64,000 nt of DNA, taken from the NCBI RefSeq assembly GCF_000744785.1, contig NZ_JQMO01000003.1:1116001-1180000 (forward strand). Reading direction: 5' to 3'. Positions within the stretch are counted from its first letter, which is position 1, and each line of letters starts with the position of its first letter. The notes under the pieces are model-generated. The model made no database searches. It saw only the letters and a list, made by a program, of their open reading frames with translations, and was not told where the DNA came from. Both the position numbers and the translations under genes were made by a program. Source of the DNA: Kitasatospora azatica KCTC 9699. GTDB lineage: Bacteria > Actinomycetota > Actinomycetes > Streptomycetales > Streptomycetaceae. Shown piece by piece: positions 24,252 through 32,716 of this stretch.

Positions 24252-26840
24252 CTAGTCGTCCTCGCCGCACTCCCGCAGCGAGATGGACCAGATGCCGCGC
24301 CCGTGGGTGGCCGCGTACAGCCGCCCGTCCGGGCCGAGCTTCAGCTGGTCGACCGCGACGGCCGGCAACTCGCCGACCCGCTGCCAACCCGTCCGGCCCG
24401 CACCCCGGTAGAGCACCCCGAGGTCGGTGGCCAGGGCCAGCCCGCCGGTCCTGGTGACCACCAGCGAGTCCGCCGGGACGTCCGGCAGATCGGCCGAGAT
24501 GTCGCTCCAGTGCGCGCCCGAGTCGGTGGACTCGAAGACATGGCCGACGCCCGCGCCGGGACCCGAAGTCCAGTGCCGGGAGAAGCCGTTGACCGCGAGG
24601 TAGACGTGCGCGGAGTTCTTCGGGTCGATCGCCAGTCCGGCCAGGTAGCGGTTCGGCACGGTGGCGTCCACCGGCAGGGTGAGCTGCTGCCAGCCGGTCC
24701 CGTCCGCGTTGCCGACCGCGATGCCGCGGGTGAAGCCCTGGTTGTTGCACGGACCGCACCAGGCCGCGTAGACCTTGCCGCCGGAGGCCGCCACGGCGGT
24801 GGCGACATGGCCGTCACCGAGGTCGAAGGCGCTGCTCCAGGCAGCGGCGTCGCGGATCGCGTAGCCCTGGGTCTGCACCCAGACGTGCCGGCCGCCGGCC
24901 ACCCAGAGGTTGCCGTTCTGCTGGTCCGCGGCCAGCGGGGCGATGAACCGGGCACCGGCGCCGCCGAGCGCGTTGTCCGGCGGGGCCACCGAGAAGGTGG
25001 TCGCCTTGCTCGGGTCGACCAGGTAACTGCCGTCATTGACCGCGCAGTTCTGGGTCACGTTGATCGCCAGGTAGACGTACTCCTGGGCGATGTTGCAGCC
25101 GTTGGCCGGGTCGGTCAGGGTGTCCCCGCCGTCGCCGCCGAAGTTGGAGCCCATCACCTTGTCACGGCCGCGCAGGATCGACTGACCGTTGTCCTGCAGC
25201 CCGCCGTTGACCGCGACCCCGCCGTAGGTCAGGTCCTTGCCGACGCCCACCGAGTAGTACTGGAGGGTGTCGATGGTGCCGTCGTTGAGCGAGGTCCAGT
25301 CGGTGCCGTGGCCCAGGCTGTCCACGCTGCCGTTGACCGGACGGCTGTACAGGCCGCCGTCGTTGCCCGCCAGCACGTAGGACTTGCCGTGCAGGCTGCC
25401 GAACGCGAGGGCGTGCTGGTCGGGGTGCGTGGTCTGCGGGCAGCTGCCGCTCTGCTTGGTCGGATCGATGCTCCAGCAGGCGAAGTTGAAGTTCCAGTAC
25501 GGGCCGACGGTGTTCCAGTTGCTGCCGCCGTCCTTGGTCTCGAAGACCTCCTCCAGACCGGCGTAGACGTGGTCCGGGTTGGCCGGGTCGACCTGCAGCG
25601 ACTGGTCGTACCAGGACTGTGCGCCCGGCAGGTCGTCGGCCCGGGTGAGCGCCGAGCCGGACGCGGCGAGCTTGTTGTAGTCCGCCTGCTTGGTCCAGGG
25701 GCCGAGCGGAGAGCCGGACTTGGAGACGTAGATGCCGGCCAGGGCGCTGGCCGGGTTGCTCGCCTGCAGGGCCGGGGACTGGTCGATGGCGTAGTAGCGG
25801 GAGCCGTCCGCCGAGCGGGCGAAGGTCACCGCGCCGACGTTCGCGGCGTCCGTCGGCAGCTCGCCGAGTGCGCCGATCCGCTGCCAACTGCCCTCCGCGG
25901 CCTTGCTGTAGAAGCCGTTGGTCGGGTCGCCACTGCGCCAGCCGACGGCCAGCACCACCTTGGTCGGGTCCTTGGGGTCGATGGCGATGTCGTTGGTGAT
26001 GTTCTTGTACGGCGCGTTGGGGTCGTTCGCGAGCGGACCGCCCGGCAGGTAGTCCGGGTTGGGGGCGAACTCCAGGGTCCACGGGCCGCTCAGGTCGGTG
26101 GTGGAGTGGCTCCAGACGCCCTTGCTGGTCGCGGCCCAGACCTTGTCGCCACCGAACCGCAGCTCGTGGATGGTGCTGCTGTCCAGCTCCTTGCCACCGA
26201 CCCGGGAGCCGGCGCTGAACGAGCCGTGCTCGGGGTGGTCCAGCAGGTAGACGCCGGAACCGAGGTAGGCGTCGGCGTTGGTGGACGACTCGCCGGTGCC
26301 CAGCCAGAGTCGGCCGCGTGCGTCCAGCGCGAGCGCGCCGGTGGCCTGGGTGGGCAGCTTGTCGCTGATCGGCTCCCAGTGACCGCCGCCGGTCGAGGAG
26401 CGCCAGACGCCGCCGCCGGCGCTGCCGGCGTAGACGTGGCCGTTGGCGTCGGCCGTCACGGCCGCCATCCGGCCGGTGACATTGCCCATCCCCGCACTGG
26501 AGTTGGAGGCCGTGTCGCGGTAGCGCGGATCGTCGGAGTTGTAGGCCAGCCCGGTGGTGTGCCGCCATTGGCCGCCGGTGTTGGACAGCGCGCGCAGCGC
26601 GTCCCAGGCGGCGGCGAAAGCGCCGGGGGCGACGATGCCGGGGGACGTCCGGGCCTCCGCGCGCTGATCGGCCCCCTCCTGGATCGAGTCGGCCTCACCG
26701 CCGTCGTCGCCCTTGTCCGCCGCCTTGACGGTGGTGCCTTGCGGAACCGGGACGGAACCGGCAGGTGAGCCGATCATCCCGAGAGTCGCGGCGACGGCGC
26801 AGATCGTGAGCCATCGCCTGGTGCGCAGTGGTGCCGACAA
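24252..26840 (-). CDS. Secreted BNR/VPS10-type beta-propeller protein
   Basis: An 862-residue exported protein starting at TTG 26840, with GGGAGG six bases upstream. It has a signal peptide (about residues 1-30) and many BNR/Asp-box-like and YVTN-type repeats (GGGVWRSSTGGGHWEPIS, VFETKDGGSNWNTVGP, VFESTDSGAHWSDIS), as in GH74 xyloglucanases, sialidases and sortilin-type propellers. Seven to fourteen blades are likely. It ends with four Cys/acidic residues (RECGEDD). Catalytic residues cannot be assigned by eye, so a glycosidase role is only possible. A CTGACG palindrome lies 107 bp upstream. Confidence 0.8.
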   Translation of the reverse strand: MSAPLRTRRWLTICAVAATLGMIGSPAGSVPVPQGTTVKAADKGDDGGEADSIQEGADQRAEARTSPGIVAPGAFAAAWDALRALSNTGGQWRHTTGLAYNSDDPRYRDTASNSSAGMGNVTGRMAAVTADANGHVYAGSAGGGVWRSSTGGGHWEPISDKLPTQATGALALDARGRLWLGTGESSTNADAYLGSGVYLLDHPEHGSFSAGSRVGGKELDSSTIHELRFGGDKVWAATSKGVWSHSTTDLSGPWTLEFAPNPDYLPGGPLANDPNAPYKNITNDIAIDPKDPTKVVLAVGWRSGDPTNGFYSKAAEGSWQRIGALGELPTDAANVGAVTFARSADGSRYYAIDQSPALQASNPASALAGIYVSKSGSPLGPWTKQADYNKLAASGSALTRADDLPGAQSWYDQSLQVDPANPDHVYAGLEEVFETKDGGSNWNTVGPYWNFNFACWSIDPTKQSGSCPQTTHPDQHALAFGSLHGKSYVLAGNDGGLYSRPVNGSVDSLGHGTDWTSLNDGTIDTLQYYSVGVGKDLTYGGVAVNGGLQDNGQSILRGRDKVMGSNFGGDGGDTLTDPANGCNIAQEYVYLAINVTQNCAVNDGSYLVDPSKATTFSVAPPDNALGGAGARFIAPLAADQQNGNLWVAGGRHVWVQTQGYAIRDAAAWSSAFDLGDGHVATAVAASGGKVYAAWCGPCNNQGFTRGIAVGNADGTGWQQLTLPVDATVPNRYLAGLAIDPKNSAHVYLAVNGFSRHWTSGPGAGVGHVFESTDSGAHWSDISADLPDVPADSLVVTRTGGLALATDLGVLYRGAGRTGWQRVGELPAVAVDQLKLGPDGRLYAATHGRGIWSISLRECGEDD

Positions 26841-26946
26841 CAGAACCTCCCAGTGGTTCTTGAGCGAGTACCGCGCGGCACTCGATCACAACTGGGCACT
26901 GGGAGGGACTGGTTGGGATGAAATTTTACTCAATCGTTGTCGGTGG

Positions 26947-26963
26947 ACTGACGTGGCGTCAGT
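26947..26963. repeat. CTGACG-TGG-CGTCAG palindrome
   Basis: ACTGACG-TGG-CGTCAGT, 7-bp arms, containing the DUF6126 stop codon. The same CTGACG-NGG-CGTCAG form occurs at 31161-31175 and 34461-34477. Confidence 0.6.
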
Positions 26964-27120
26964 GGCGGCCGCCGAGCTGGAAGAGCAGGAAGAGGAAGCC
27001 GCCGAAGAAGTGCGCGGCGGCCATGTAGATGCCCACCCGGATGGCCACCCGACGGTCGGTGCGCTTACCACCGTCGGTGGTCGGGGCGTAGCGGGGGCGG
27101 GGGTGCTGGACGGCGGCCAT
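26959..27120 (-). CDS. DUF6126 small membrane protein
   Basis: A 53-residue protein with one transmembrane helix near the C terminus (IRVGIYMAAAHFFGGFLFLLFQLG). It fits the DUF6126 family of streptomycete single-span proteins usually encoded just after an XRE-cupin regulator, as here. Its start overlaps the stop of that regulator by one base (TGATG). Function unknown. Confidence 0.78.
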   Translation of the reverse strand: MAAVQHPRPRYAPTTDGGKRTDRRVAIRVGIYMAAAHFFGGFLFLLFQLGGRH

Positions 27121-27734
27121 CAGTGCACGCCTTTCGAAACGGGAGCGGGCTTCGAGGTGGGAACGGGCAGGCAGAGCTCGCTGGCCGGGCTCTGCAACAG
27201 GGTGTGCACGAAGAGCAGTTCGACGCCGTCGACGCCCTCGGCGGCGAACCGGTGCGGGGTCAGCGAGTCGAACTGGGCGCTGTCGCCGGGCTCGAGGAGG
27301 TGGGCCGTCTCGCCCAGGGTCAGCCGCAGCCGCCCCTGGGTGACGTGCAGCCACTCCTCGCCGGCGTGCACCCGGACCACCGCGTCCTGCAGGCCCGGCG
27401 GGATCTGCACCCGCAGCGCCTGCATCGCCATCCCGGGCGCGCCGGCCCGGCGGTAGCCCCAGCCGCCGGTGCGGCTGGGCTCGATCGCGCCGCCGCGCAC
27501 CACCGGGTCGGGGGCGCCGGGCTCCTCACCCAGCAGCCCCGCCACGGTGGCGCCGTAGAGCCGGGCCAGCGCCAGCAGCACCGGCAGCGAGGGCTGGCGC
27601 CGTCCGGTCTCCAGTCGGGACAGGTACGCTGGCGACAGCCCGGCCCTGGAGGCCGCGGCCTCCAGCGTGAGCCGGCCGGCCTGCCGGTGCTCGCGAAGCC
27701 GGGCACCGAGCCCGGGCAGCTCCTCGGTGGTCAT
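27120..27734 (-). CDS. XRE-cupin transcriptional regulator
   Basis: A 204-residue regulator with an N-terminal helix-turn-helix (about residues 8-65: GARLREHRQAGRLTLEAAASRAGLSPAYLSRLETGRRQPS) and a C-terminal cupin (about 125-185: HAGEEWLHVTQGRLRLTLGE, LEPGDSAQFDSLTPHRF). The XRE-cupin layout is that of PuuR/ClgR-like sensors of small organic acids or polyamines. Coupled to the DUF6126 gene downstream. Tandem 14-bp repeats upstream (27776-27860) are a candidate binding region. Confidence 0.88.
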   Translation of the reverse strand: MTTEELPGLGARLREHRQAGRLTLEAAASRAGLSPAYLSRLETGRRQPSLPVLLALARLYGATVAGLLGEEPGAPDPVVRGGAIEPSRTGGWGYRRAGAPGMAMQALRVQIPPGLQDAVVRVHAGEEWLHVTQGRLRLTLGETAHLLEPGDSAQFDSLTPHRFAAEGVDGVELLFVHTLLQSPASELCLPVPTSKPAPVSKGVH

Positions 27735-27775
27735 GCCACCAATAGACACCTGCCGTGCCCGCCAGGCAACAAATG

Positions 27776-27862
27776 TGCCTCCCAGGCAAAAGTGCCATCG
27801 GCACAATGGCATCCGCACAAAAGGCATCGGCACAGTGCCATCGGCAGAATGGCCGTGCCCCG
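27776..27862. repeat. Tandem 14-bp GTGCCATCGGCAC-type repeats
   Basis: About five units start at 27792, 27806, 27820, 27835 and 27849. Two forms alternate: AGTGCCATCGGCAC and AATGGCATCCGCAC, giving a 43-bp higher-order repeat. Several units are themselves palindromic (GTGCC-ATC-GGCAC; TGCC-TCCCA-GGCA at 27776-27788). They lie 42-128 bp upstream of the XRE-cupin start and before the 3' end of the GH65 gene, so they are a likely operator array. Confidence 0.65.
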
Positions 27863-27880
27863 GTTTCCCGGGCCACGGCC
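27851..27880 (-). terminator. Imperfect hairpin after the GH65 gene
   Basis: GGCCGTG-CCCCGG / CCCGGG-CCACGGCC arms with a TTT loop and one mismatch. It lies 16 bp past the GH65 stop on the minus strand and partly overlaps the last tandem repeat unit. Confidence 0.5.
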
Positions 27881-27895
27881 TTTCGCCTGCTGCCG

Positions 27896-30304
27896 CTACT
27901 CGGCCGCCAGGTGCTCCGCGGCGCTTATCGGCGATCCGCCGATGGTGGCCGCCGTGGCCTTGCGCCGGGCCGGCTCGCGACCGGGCGGCTGGACCGGCCG
28001 CTCCCCGGCCGGCGGTGTGACGGTCGGCCGGGAGACCGGCGCGCCGACCTCCACCCAGAGCTTCTCGGTCTCGTGCTCCACCAGGATCTTGTCGCCCTCG
28101 CGCAGCGTGTAGGTGGTCTCCTCGTGGGTGATCTCCACCCGCAGCAGGTGCTGGCGGATCCGCATCGAGAAGGACAACCGGACCAGCCCGGCGGGCAGCC
28201 GCGGCCGGAAGCCGATCGCCTCGCCGTGGTCGCGCATCCCGCCGAAGCCGGCCACCAGCGCGATGCAGGCGCCCGCCAGCGAGGCCATGTGCAGGCCGTC
28301 GCGGGTGTTGCCGCCCAGGTCGTGCAGGTCCATCAGGGCGGCCTCGGCGGTGTAGTCGTAGGCCAGGTCCAGCTGGCCCACCTCGGCCGCCATCACCGCC
28401 TGGGTGCAGGCCGAGAGCGAGGAGTCACGCACCGTCAGCCGCTCGTAGTAGGCGAAGTTGCGCGCCTTCTGCTCGGGCGTGAAGGCGTCGCCGCGCAGCT
28501 GCATGGCGAGCACCAGGTCGGCCTGCTTGACCACCTGCTTGCGGTACAGGTCGAAGTACGGGAAGTGCAGCAGCAGCGGGTACTTCTCGCGCGGGGTGCC
28601 CTCGAAGTCCCACAGCTGGTGGTCGGTGAAGCCGTCGGCCTGCGGGTGCACGCCGAGCTTCTCGTCGTACGGGATGTACATCGCGGTGGCCGCGTCGCGC
28701 CAGGCGGCGGTCTCCTCGGTGTCCACCCCGAGCGCGGCCGCCTCCAGCTGGTGCCGGGCCACCGCCTCGGCGGCGGCCCGCAGGTTGGTCTGGGCCATCA
28801 GGTTGGTGAAGACGTTGTTGTCGGCGATCGCGCTGTACTCGTCCGGGCCGGTGACGCCCTCGATCCGGAACTGCCCCGCGGAGTCGTGGTGACCGAGCGA
28901 GCGCCACATCCGCGCCGTCTCCACCAGCAGCTCCAGCCCGTAGGCGCGCTCGAACTCCACATCGCCGGTGGCCCGCACGTAGCGGGCGGCGGCCACCGCG
29001 ATGTCCGCGCCTATGTGGAAGGCCGCGGTGCCGGCCGGCCAGTAGCCCGAGCACTCCTCGCCGCGGATCGTCCGCCACGGGAAGACCGCACCGGCCAGGC
29101 CGAGTTGGGCGGCCCGCTCGCGGGCCAGCGGCAGCGTGGAGTGGCGCCAGCGCAGCGCCTGTGCGACGGCGCCGGGCAGGCAGTAGGTGAGCACCGGCAG
29201 CACGAAGGTCTCGGTGTCCCAGAAGCTGTGCCCGTCGTAGCCGGGGCCGGTCAACCCCTTGGCGGGGATGGCCCGTTCCTCGCTGCGGGCGGAGGCCTGC
29301 AGGACGTGGAAGAGCGCGAACCGGACCGCCTGCTGGAGTTCGACGTCACCGTCGATCTCGATGTCGCTGGCGGCCCAGAACTCCTCCAGGTACTCCTTCT
29401 GCTCGCTGACCAGGCCGTCCCAGCCGGAGTAGCGGGCGGCCGTGATCGCCGCCTCCACCTGGTCCCGGACGGCCGGCAGCGAGCGGGTGGCCGACCAGCC
29501 GTAGCCGAGGAACTTGGTGATCCGCAGCCGCTCGCCGGGCCGCAGCACCGTGGTGGTGCTGATCCGGGCCTGGTCGTGCCGGGCCTCGGAGGTCACACTG
29601 ACCCCGTCCGGGCCCTCGATCACATGGTCCATCCCGGCCGCCACCCGCAGGTTGCTGTACCGGGTGCGGTGCACCAGGGTGGCCTTGGTCCCGTGCGCGT
29701 GGTTCGCCTCGGCGACCAGCGGCGCCTCCAGCACGGCGGCCGCCCGCGGGTCGCCCTCGCCGCCCTCCGGGAGCTGCTCGTTGGCGACCAGCTCGGACTG
29801 GACCACGATCCGGACCGGCCCGTCCACCGCCTCGACCTCGTAGTCCACCGCGGCGATCGCCCGCTGGGTGAGCGAGACCAGCCGGGCGGAACGGATCTTG
29901 ATGGTCCGGCCGGCCGGCGAGGTCCACTCCGCCTCGCGCCGCAGCACGCCCTCGCGGAAGTCCAACGAGCGGCGGTGGCCGCGCAGTTCGCCGTACCGCA
30001 GGTCGAACGGCTCGTCGTCGACCAGCAGTCGGATCAGCTTGCCGTTGGTGACGTTGATGACGCTCTGCCCGGACTCCGGATAGCCGTAGCCGCCCTCCGG
30101 GTAGGGCAGCGGGCGCAGTTCGAAGACGCCGTTCAGGTAGGTGCCGGGCAGGCCGTGCGGCTCACCCTCGTCGAGATTGGCCCGCAGGCCGATATGCCCG
30201 TTGGAGAGTGCGAAGACGGATTCGCTGCGGGCCAGGCCCGCCAGGTCCAGTCGGTGTTCGGTGATGCTCCACGGGTCGACCGCGAAGCCCTCCTGTGCGG
30301 TCAT
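27896..30304 (-). CDS. GH65 glycoside phosphorylase (maltose/trehalose/kojibiose type)
   Basis: An 802-residue cytoplasmic enzyme with the full GH65 order: an N-terminal beta-sandwich (residues 1-270), an (alpha/alpha)6 barrel (about 320-690) and C-terminal sheets. The signatures FWDTETFVLPVL and GVTGPDEYSAIADNNVFTN contain the general acid Glu, and an anion-binding HMASLAGACIALVAGFGG segment follows. It phosphorolyses an alpha-glucobiose to beta-glucose 1-phosphate. It overlaps by 4 bp with the upstream HAD gene, whose predicted mutase activity would convert beta-glucose 1-phosphate to glucose 6-phosphate. The disaccharide cannot be assigned from sequence. Confidence 0.92.
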   Translation of the reverse strand: MTAQEGFAVDPWSITEHRLDLAGLARSESVFALSNGHIGLRANLDEGEPHGLPGTYLNGVFELRPLPYPEGGYGYPESGQSVINVTNGKLIRLLVDDEPFDLRYGELRGHRRSLDFREGVLRREAEWTSPAGRTIKIRSARLVSLTQRAIAAVDYEVEAVDGPVRIVVQSELVANEQLPEGGEGDPRAAAVLEAPLVAEANHAHGTKATLVHRTRYSNLRVAAGMDHVIEGPDGVSVTSEARHDQARISTTTVLRPGERLRITKFLGYGWSATRSLPAVRDQVEAAITAARYSGWDGLVSEQKEYLEEFWAASDIEIDGDVELQQAVRFALFHVLQASARSEERAIPAKGLTGPGYDGHSFWDTETFVLPVLTYCLPGAVAQALRWRHSTLPLARERAAQLGLAGAVFPWRTIRGEECSGYWPAGTAAFHIGADIAVAAARYVRATGDVEFERAYGLELLVETARMWRSLGHHDSAGQFRIEGVTGPDEYSAIADNNVFTNLMAQTNLRAAAEAVARHQLEAAALGVDTEETAAWRDAATAMYIPYDEKLGVHPQADGFTDHQLWDFEGTPREKYPLLLHFPYFDLYRKQVVKQADLVLAMQLRGDAFTPEQKARNFAYYERLTVRDSSLSACTQAVMAAEVGQLDLAYDYTAEAALMDLHDLGGNTRDGLHMASLAGACIALVAGFGGMRDHGEAIGFRPRLPAGLVRLSFSMRIRQHLLRVEITHEETTYTLREGDKILVEHETEKLWVEVGAPVSRPTVTPPAGERPVQPPGREPARRKATAATIGGSPISAAEHLAAE

Positions 30305-31077
30305 TGCGCCGCCCCCTCGATCAGTTCGGACAGGTCGTCCACCACCAGGTCCGCGCCGTTCTCCCGCAGGGCCTCGGCCTGGCCGGTCCGGTTCACCCCG
30401 ACCACCGTGCCGAAGCCGCCGGCGTGGCCGGAGGCGACCCCGGCCAGCGCGTCCTCGAAGACCGCGGCGTGCTTCGGCTCGACGCCCAGCGCCTTGGCGG
30501 CGGCCAGGTAGGTGTCGGGGGCCGGCTTGCCGGGCAGGCCCTGGCGCTTGGCCACCTCGCCGTCGATCACCACGTCGAAGAGGCCGTCGATGCCGGCCGC
30601 CTTGAGCACGTCGCGGCAGTTGGCGCTGGACGAGACCACCGCCCTGGGCAGGCCGAGCACCCGCAGCCGGTGCAGGTACTCCACCGAGCCCGGGTAGGGC
30701 TGTACGCCCTGTTCCCGGATCAGCCGCAGCACCAGCTCGTTCTTGGCGTTTGCCAGGCCGTTGACGGTGCGGGTGCCATGGGGGTCCCCCCGGACGAAGT
30801 CTGGGGGAGGGTCGGCCGGACTGCCCTCCGGCAGTTCGATCGAGCGCGACGCGAGGAAGGTCCGGGTGCCGTCCAGGCGCGGCCGGCCGTCGACGAAGCG
30901 GTCGTAGTCCTCGACCGGGTCGAACGGCACGAACTCGTCGCCGGTGCGGCGGGCCTCCTCACGCAGGAAGTCGTCGAACATCGACTTCCAGGCGGCGGCG
31001 TGCACCTTGGCGGTCTGCGTCAGCACACCGTCGAGGTCGAAGAGATAGGCGCGGATGTGGTCGGGTAGCCCCAGCAT
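30301..31077 (-). CDS. HAD-family beta-phosphoglucomutase-like hydrolase
   Basis: A 258-residue HAD-IA enzyme. Motif I is DLDGVLTQTAKVHAAAWK (residues 13-30, nucleophile and acid Asp both present), motif II is VVSSSANCRDVL (about 148), and motif IV is AVFEDALAGVASGHAGGFG (about 205). It probably isomerises beta-glucose 1-phosphate to glucose 6-phosphate in concert with the coupled GH65 phosphorylase. An extra segment PADPPPDFVRGDPHGTRTV is encoded by a palindromic intergenic-type repeat (30774-30811) that has entered the gene in frame without breaking it. Confidence 0.9.
   Translation of the reverse strand: MLGLPDHIRAYLFDLDGVLTQTAKVHAAAWKSMFDDFLREEARRTGDEFVPFDPVEDYDRFVDGRPRLDGTRTFLASRSIELPEGSPADPPPDFVRGDPHGTRTVNGLANAKNELVLRLIREQGVQPYPGSVEYLHRLRVLGLPRAVVSSSANCRDVLKAAGIDGLFDVVIDGEVAKRQGLPGKPAPDTYLAAAKALGVEPKHAAVFEDALAGVASGHAGGFGTVVGVNRTGQAEALRENGADLVVDDLSELIEGAAQ
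30774..30811. repeat. GGGGGTCCCCCCGGACGAAG-type palindrome inside a coding gene
   Basis: The common streptomycete palindromic element (CCCCCGGA-CGAAG-TCTGGGGG core with a GGGGGTCCCC flank) lies within the HAD gene and adds about 11-13 residues in frame. Confidence 0.65.
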
Positions 31078-31160
31078 GGTTGCAGTCTGGCTCAGAAAAC
31101 GCCCCCTGGGGTCGATTCCGGGCGGCGCGTCGTACAGCGTTCAATCGCGCTCGGCGTTGC

Positions 31161-31175
31161 CTGACGAGGCGTCAG
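31161..31175. repeat. CTGACG-AGG-CGTCAG palindrome
   Basis: Six-bp arms with a 3-bp spacer, overlapping the stop codon (31172-31174) of the ParB/StrR-like gene. Same form as at 26947 and 34461. Confidence 0.5.
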
Positions 31176-32350
31176 CCGGTCTGCCGGGCCCGTCGGTGCA
31201 GCTGCTCGGCCAGATCCCGCCAGCCGGCCGCGCACTCCAGCGCCAGATCCGCCACCACCGGGAGCAAGTGCGGTGGGATCTGCTGGAGTTCACTTTCCGC
31301 GATACTGACCGCGACCAGCCGGCGGTGCAGCCAGACCAGCAGCGCGCGGCCGTGGTCGGTGAACCGCAGCGAGGGGTCGCGGCGCAGCACGGCGAGGCCG
31401 GCGAAGGCCTCGGCGGTGCGGGCGCCGGCCGGCCGAGCCGCGGCCAGCCGACGGGCGCCGAACGGCCGCAGCGCGGGCGGCGGCTGGTGCGCGGCGGCGG
31501 CCAGGTCCTGCGCCTGGGGCTCGGGCTGGGCCTGGCGGTGCGCCTGCGGGTGGTCCTGGCGCTGCGCCGGACGGGCCGGCACCGGCCCGCCCGCCTGGGA
31601 CGCGGACAGTGACTGCGGCCGCGACTGGGGCAGCTGCAGCGGCCGGCCCTCGGCGCCCTCGCGCGGCGCGGGGACGGTCGCCGTCACCTCCGCCGCCCGG
31701 GTCTGGCGGGCCGGGCGCGCGGTGCGCACCAGCGCGGGCTCCTCGCCCCGCCCGATCCGGGCCCGCACCCCGTGCGCCGTACCCAGCGACACACCGGCAG
31801 CCTGGGCGATCTCCCGCAGCGAGGCGTCCGGGCGCTCGCTGAGCACCTTCAGCACCCGCTGGCGGCCCTCGTCCGGGTTGACCGGGCGCAGCCGGCCGTC
31901 CCGACCGACCCGGGCGATGGTGCCGGCGCCGCTGGAGCGGCGGCGGATCTCGCCGATGGTCTTGGCCGACAGGCCCGAGCTCTGCGCGATCGACCGGTCG
32001 GACAGTTCGGGCCGCAGCCGGACGATCCGCTCGGCCGCGGCCTTGCGCTCGGCGATGGACAGCGGCAGCCCGAGGGTGTCGCCGGCCTTGCTCTCCACGG
32101 CCCGCACGAAGGCGGCCTCCGGGGAGCCCTCGAAGTACTCGACGGCGATGGTCCGCTCACCGCGCAGTTCGGCGGCGCGCAGCCGGTGGGCGCCGTCGAT
32201 CACCCGCATCGTGCTGCGGTGCACCAGGATCGGCGGCAGTTCGGTGGCGAGGGCGGCCAGCTCGGCGGCGTGCTCCTCCTCCACCGGCGTGAAGCGGGGC
32301 GACTCCCCGAGCTGCACGGCATCGAGCGGGAGCCGGTCGACGGGATTCAT
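31172..32350 (-). CDS. ParB-domain StrR-like transcriptional regulator
   Basis: A 392-residue DNA-binding protein. The ParB-like nuclease/CTP-binding region covers residues 5-95 (LPPILVHRSTMRVIDGAHRLRAAELRG), followed by a first HTH (AAERIVRLRPELSDRSIAQSSGLSAKTIGEIRRR) and a second HTH near 165-200 (RQRVLKVLSERPDASLREIAQAAGVSLGTAHGVRARI). A long Gln/Pro/Ala linker and a short C-terminal domain end the chain. This layout matches StrR/NovG/Tei15-type activators of antibiotic clusters, but no such cluster lies here. Targets are unknown. Confidence 0.85.
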   Translation of the reverse strand: MNPVDRLPLDAVQLGESPRFTPVEEEHAAELAALATELPPILVHRSTMRVIDGAHRLRAAELRGERTIAVEYFEGSPEAAFVRAVESKAGDTLGLPLSIAERKAAAERIVRLRPELSDRSIAQSSGLSAKTIGEIRRRSSGAGTIARVGRDGRLRPVNPDEGRQRVLKVLSERPDASLREIAQAAGVSLGTAHGVRARIGRGEEPALVRTARPARQTRAAEVTATVPAPREGAEGRPLQLPQSRPQSLSASQAGGPVPARPAQRQDHPQAHRQAQPEPQAQDLAAAAHQPPPALRPFGARRLAAARPAGARTAEAFAGLAVLRRDPSLRFTDHGRALLVWLHRRLVAVSIAESELQQIPPHLLPVVADLALECAAGWRDLAEQLHRRARQTG

Positions 32351-32716
32351 TCGAGCCCCCGCACGGGCGCGCAGGGCGTCGGAATTCCCGAGCCGATCCC
32401 GAATACCGACTCAGCGCCACCGGTGATCATTTTTCGATTCCTTCCGAATCATTCGCGAGGCATTGGCGAGTTCATAGGCGAGTCATGGGGGCGGGCCGTC
32501 GAACACCCTCGGACAGCACGCCTGATCTGCGATACCGCGGCGGCCTGTCGGCGGCTATTCGCTCATCTCAACGACCTTGCGCGGCAACGGGATTCCCGGA
32601 TTCCGCCGGTCCGGCATACGCCTTTCGAGGCAGCCCACCCCCCATTCGGGACAACCGGCCCGAGCGCGTACGGTGGCAACGGCACGGTCGCCGCATCCAG
32701 GCAAGGAGCACCCTCG
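32351..32716. other. Divergent intergenic region
   Basis: 366 bp between the ParB/StrR-like gene and the enoyl-CoA hydratase family gene. It is AT-richer than its flanks around 32425-32490 and contains the direct repeats TTGGCGAGTTCAT and TAGGCGAGTCAT (32464-32486). No StrR-type GTTCGACTG operator is visible. Probably holds both promoters. Confidence 0.5.

Noticed and set aside
23895..26768. A 957-codon frame antisense to the beta-propeller gene
   Set aside because: Shadow frame without start context or domain; the minus-strand gene has a signal peptide and Asp-box repeats.
27776..27862. A CRISPR array
   Set aside because: The units are 14 bp and contiguous with no spacers; no cas genes are present.
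27755..30511. A 918-codon frame antisense to the GH65 gene
   Set aside because: Shadow frame; the minus strand has full GH65 motifs and coupling to the HAD gene.
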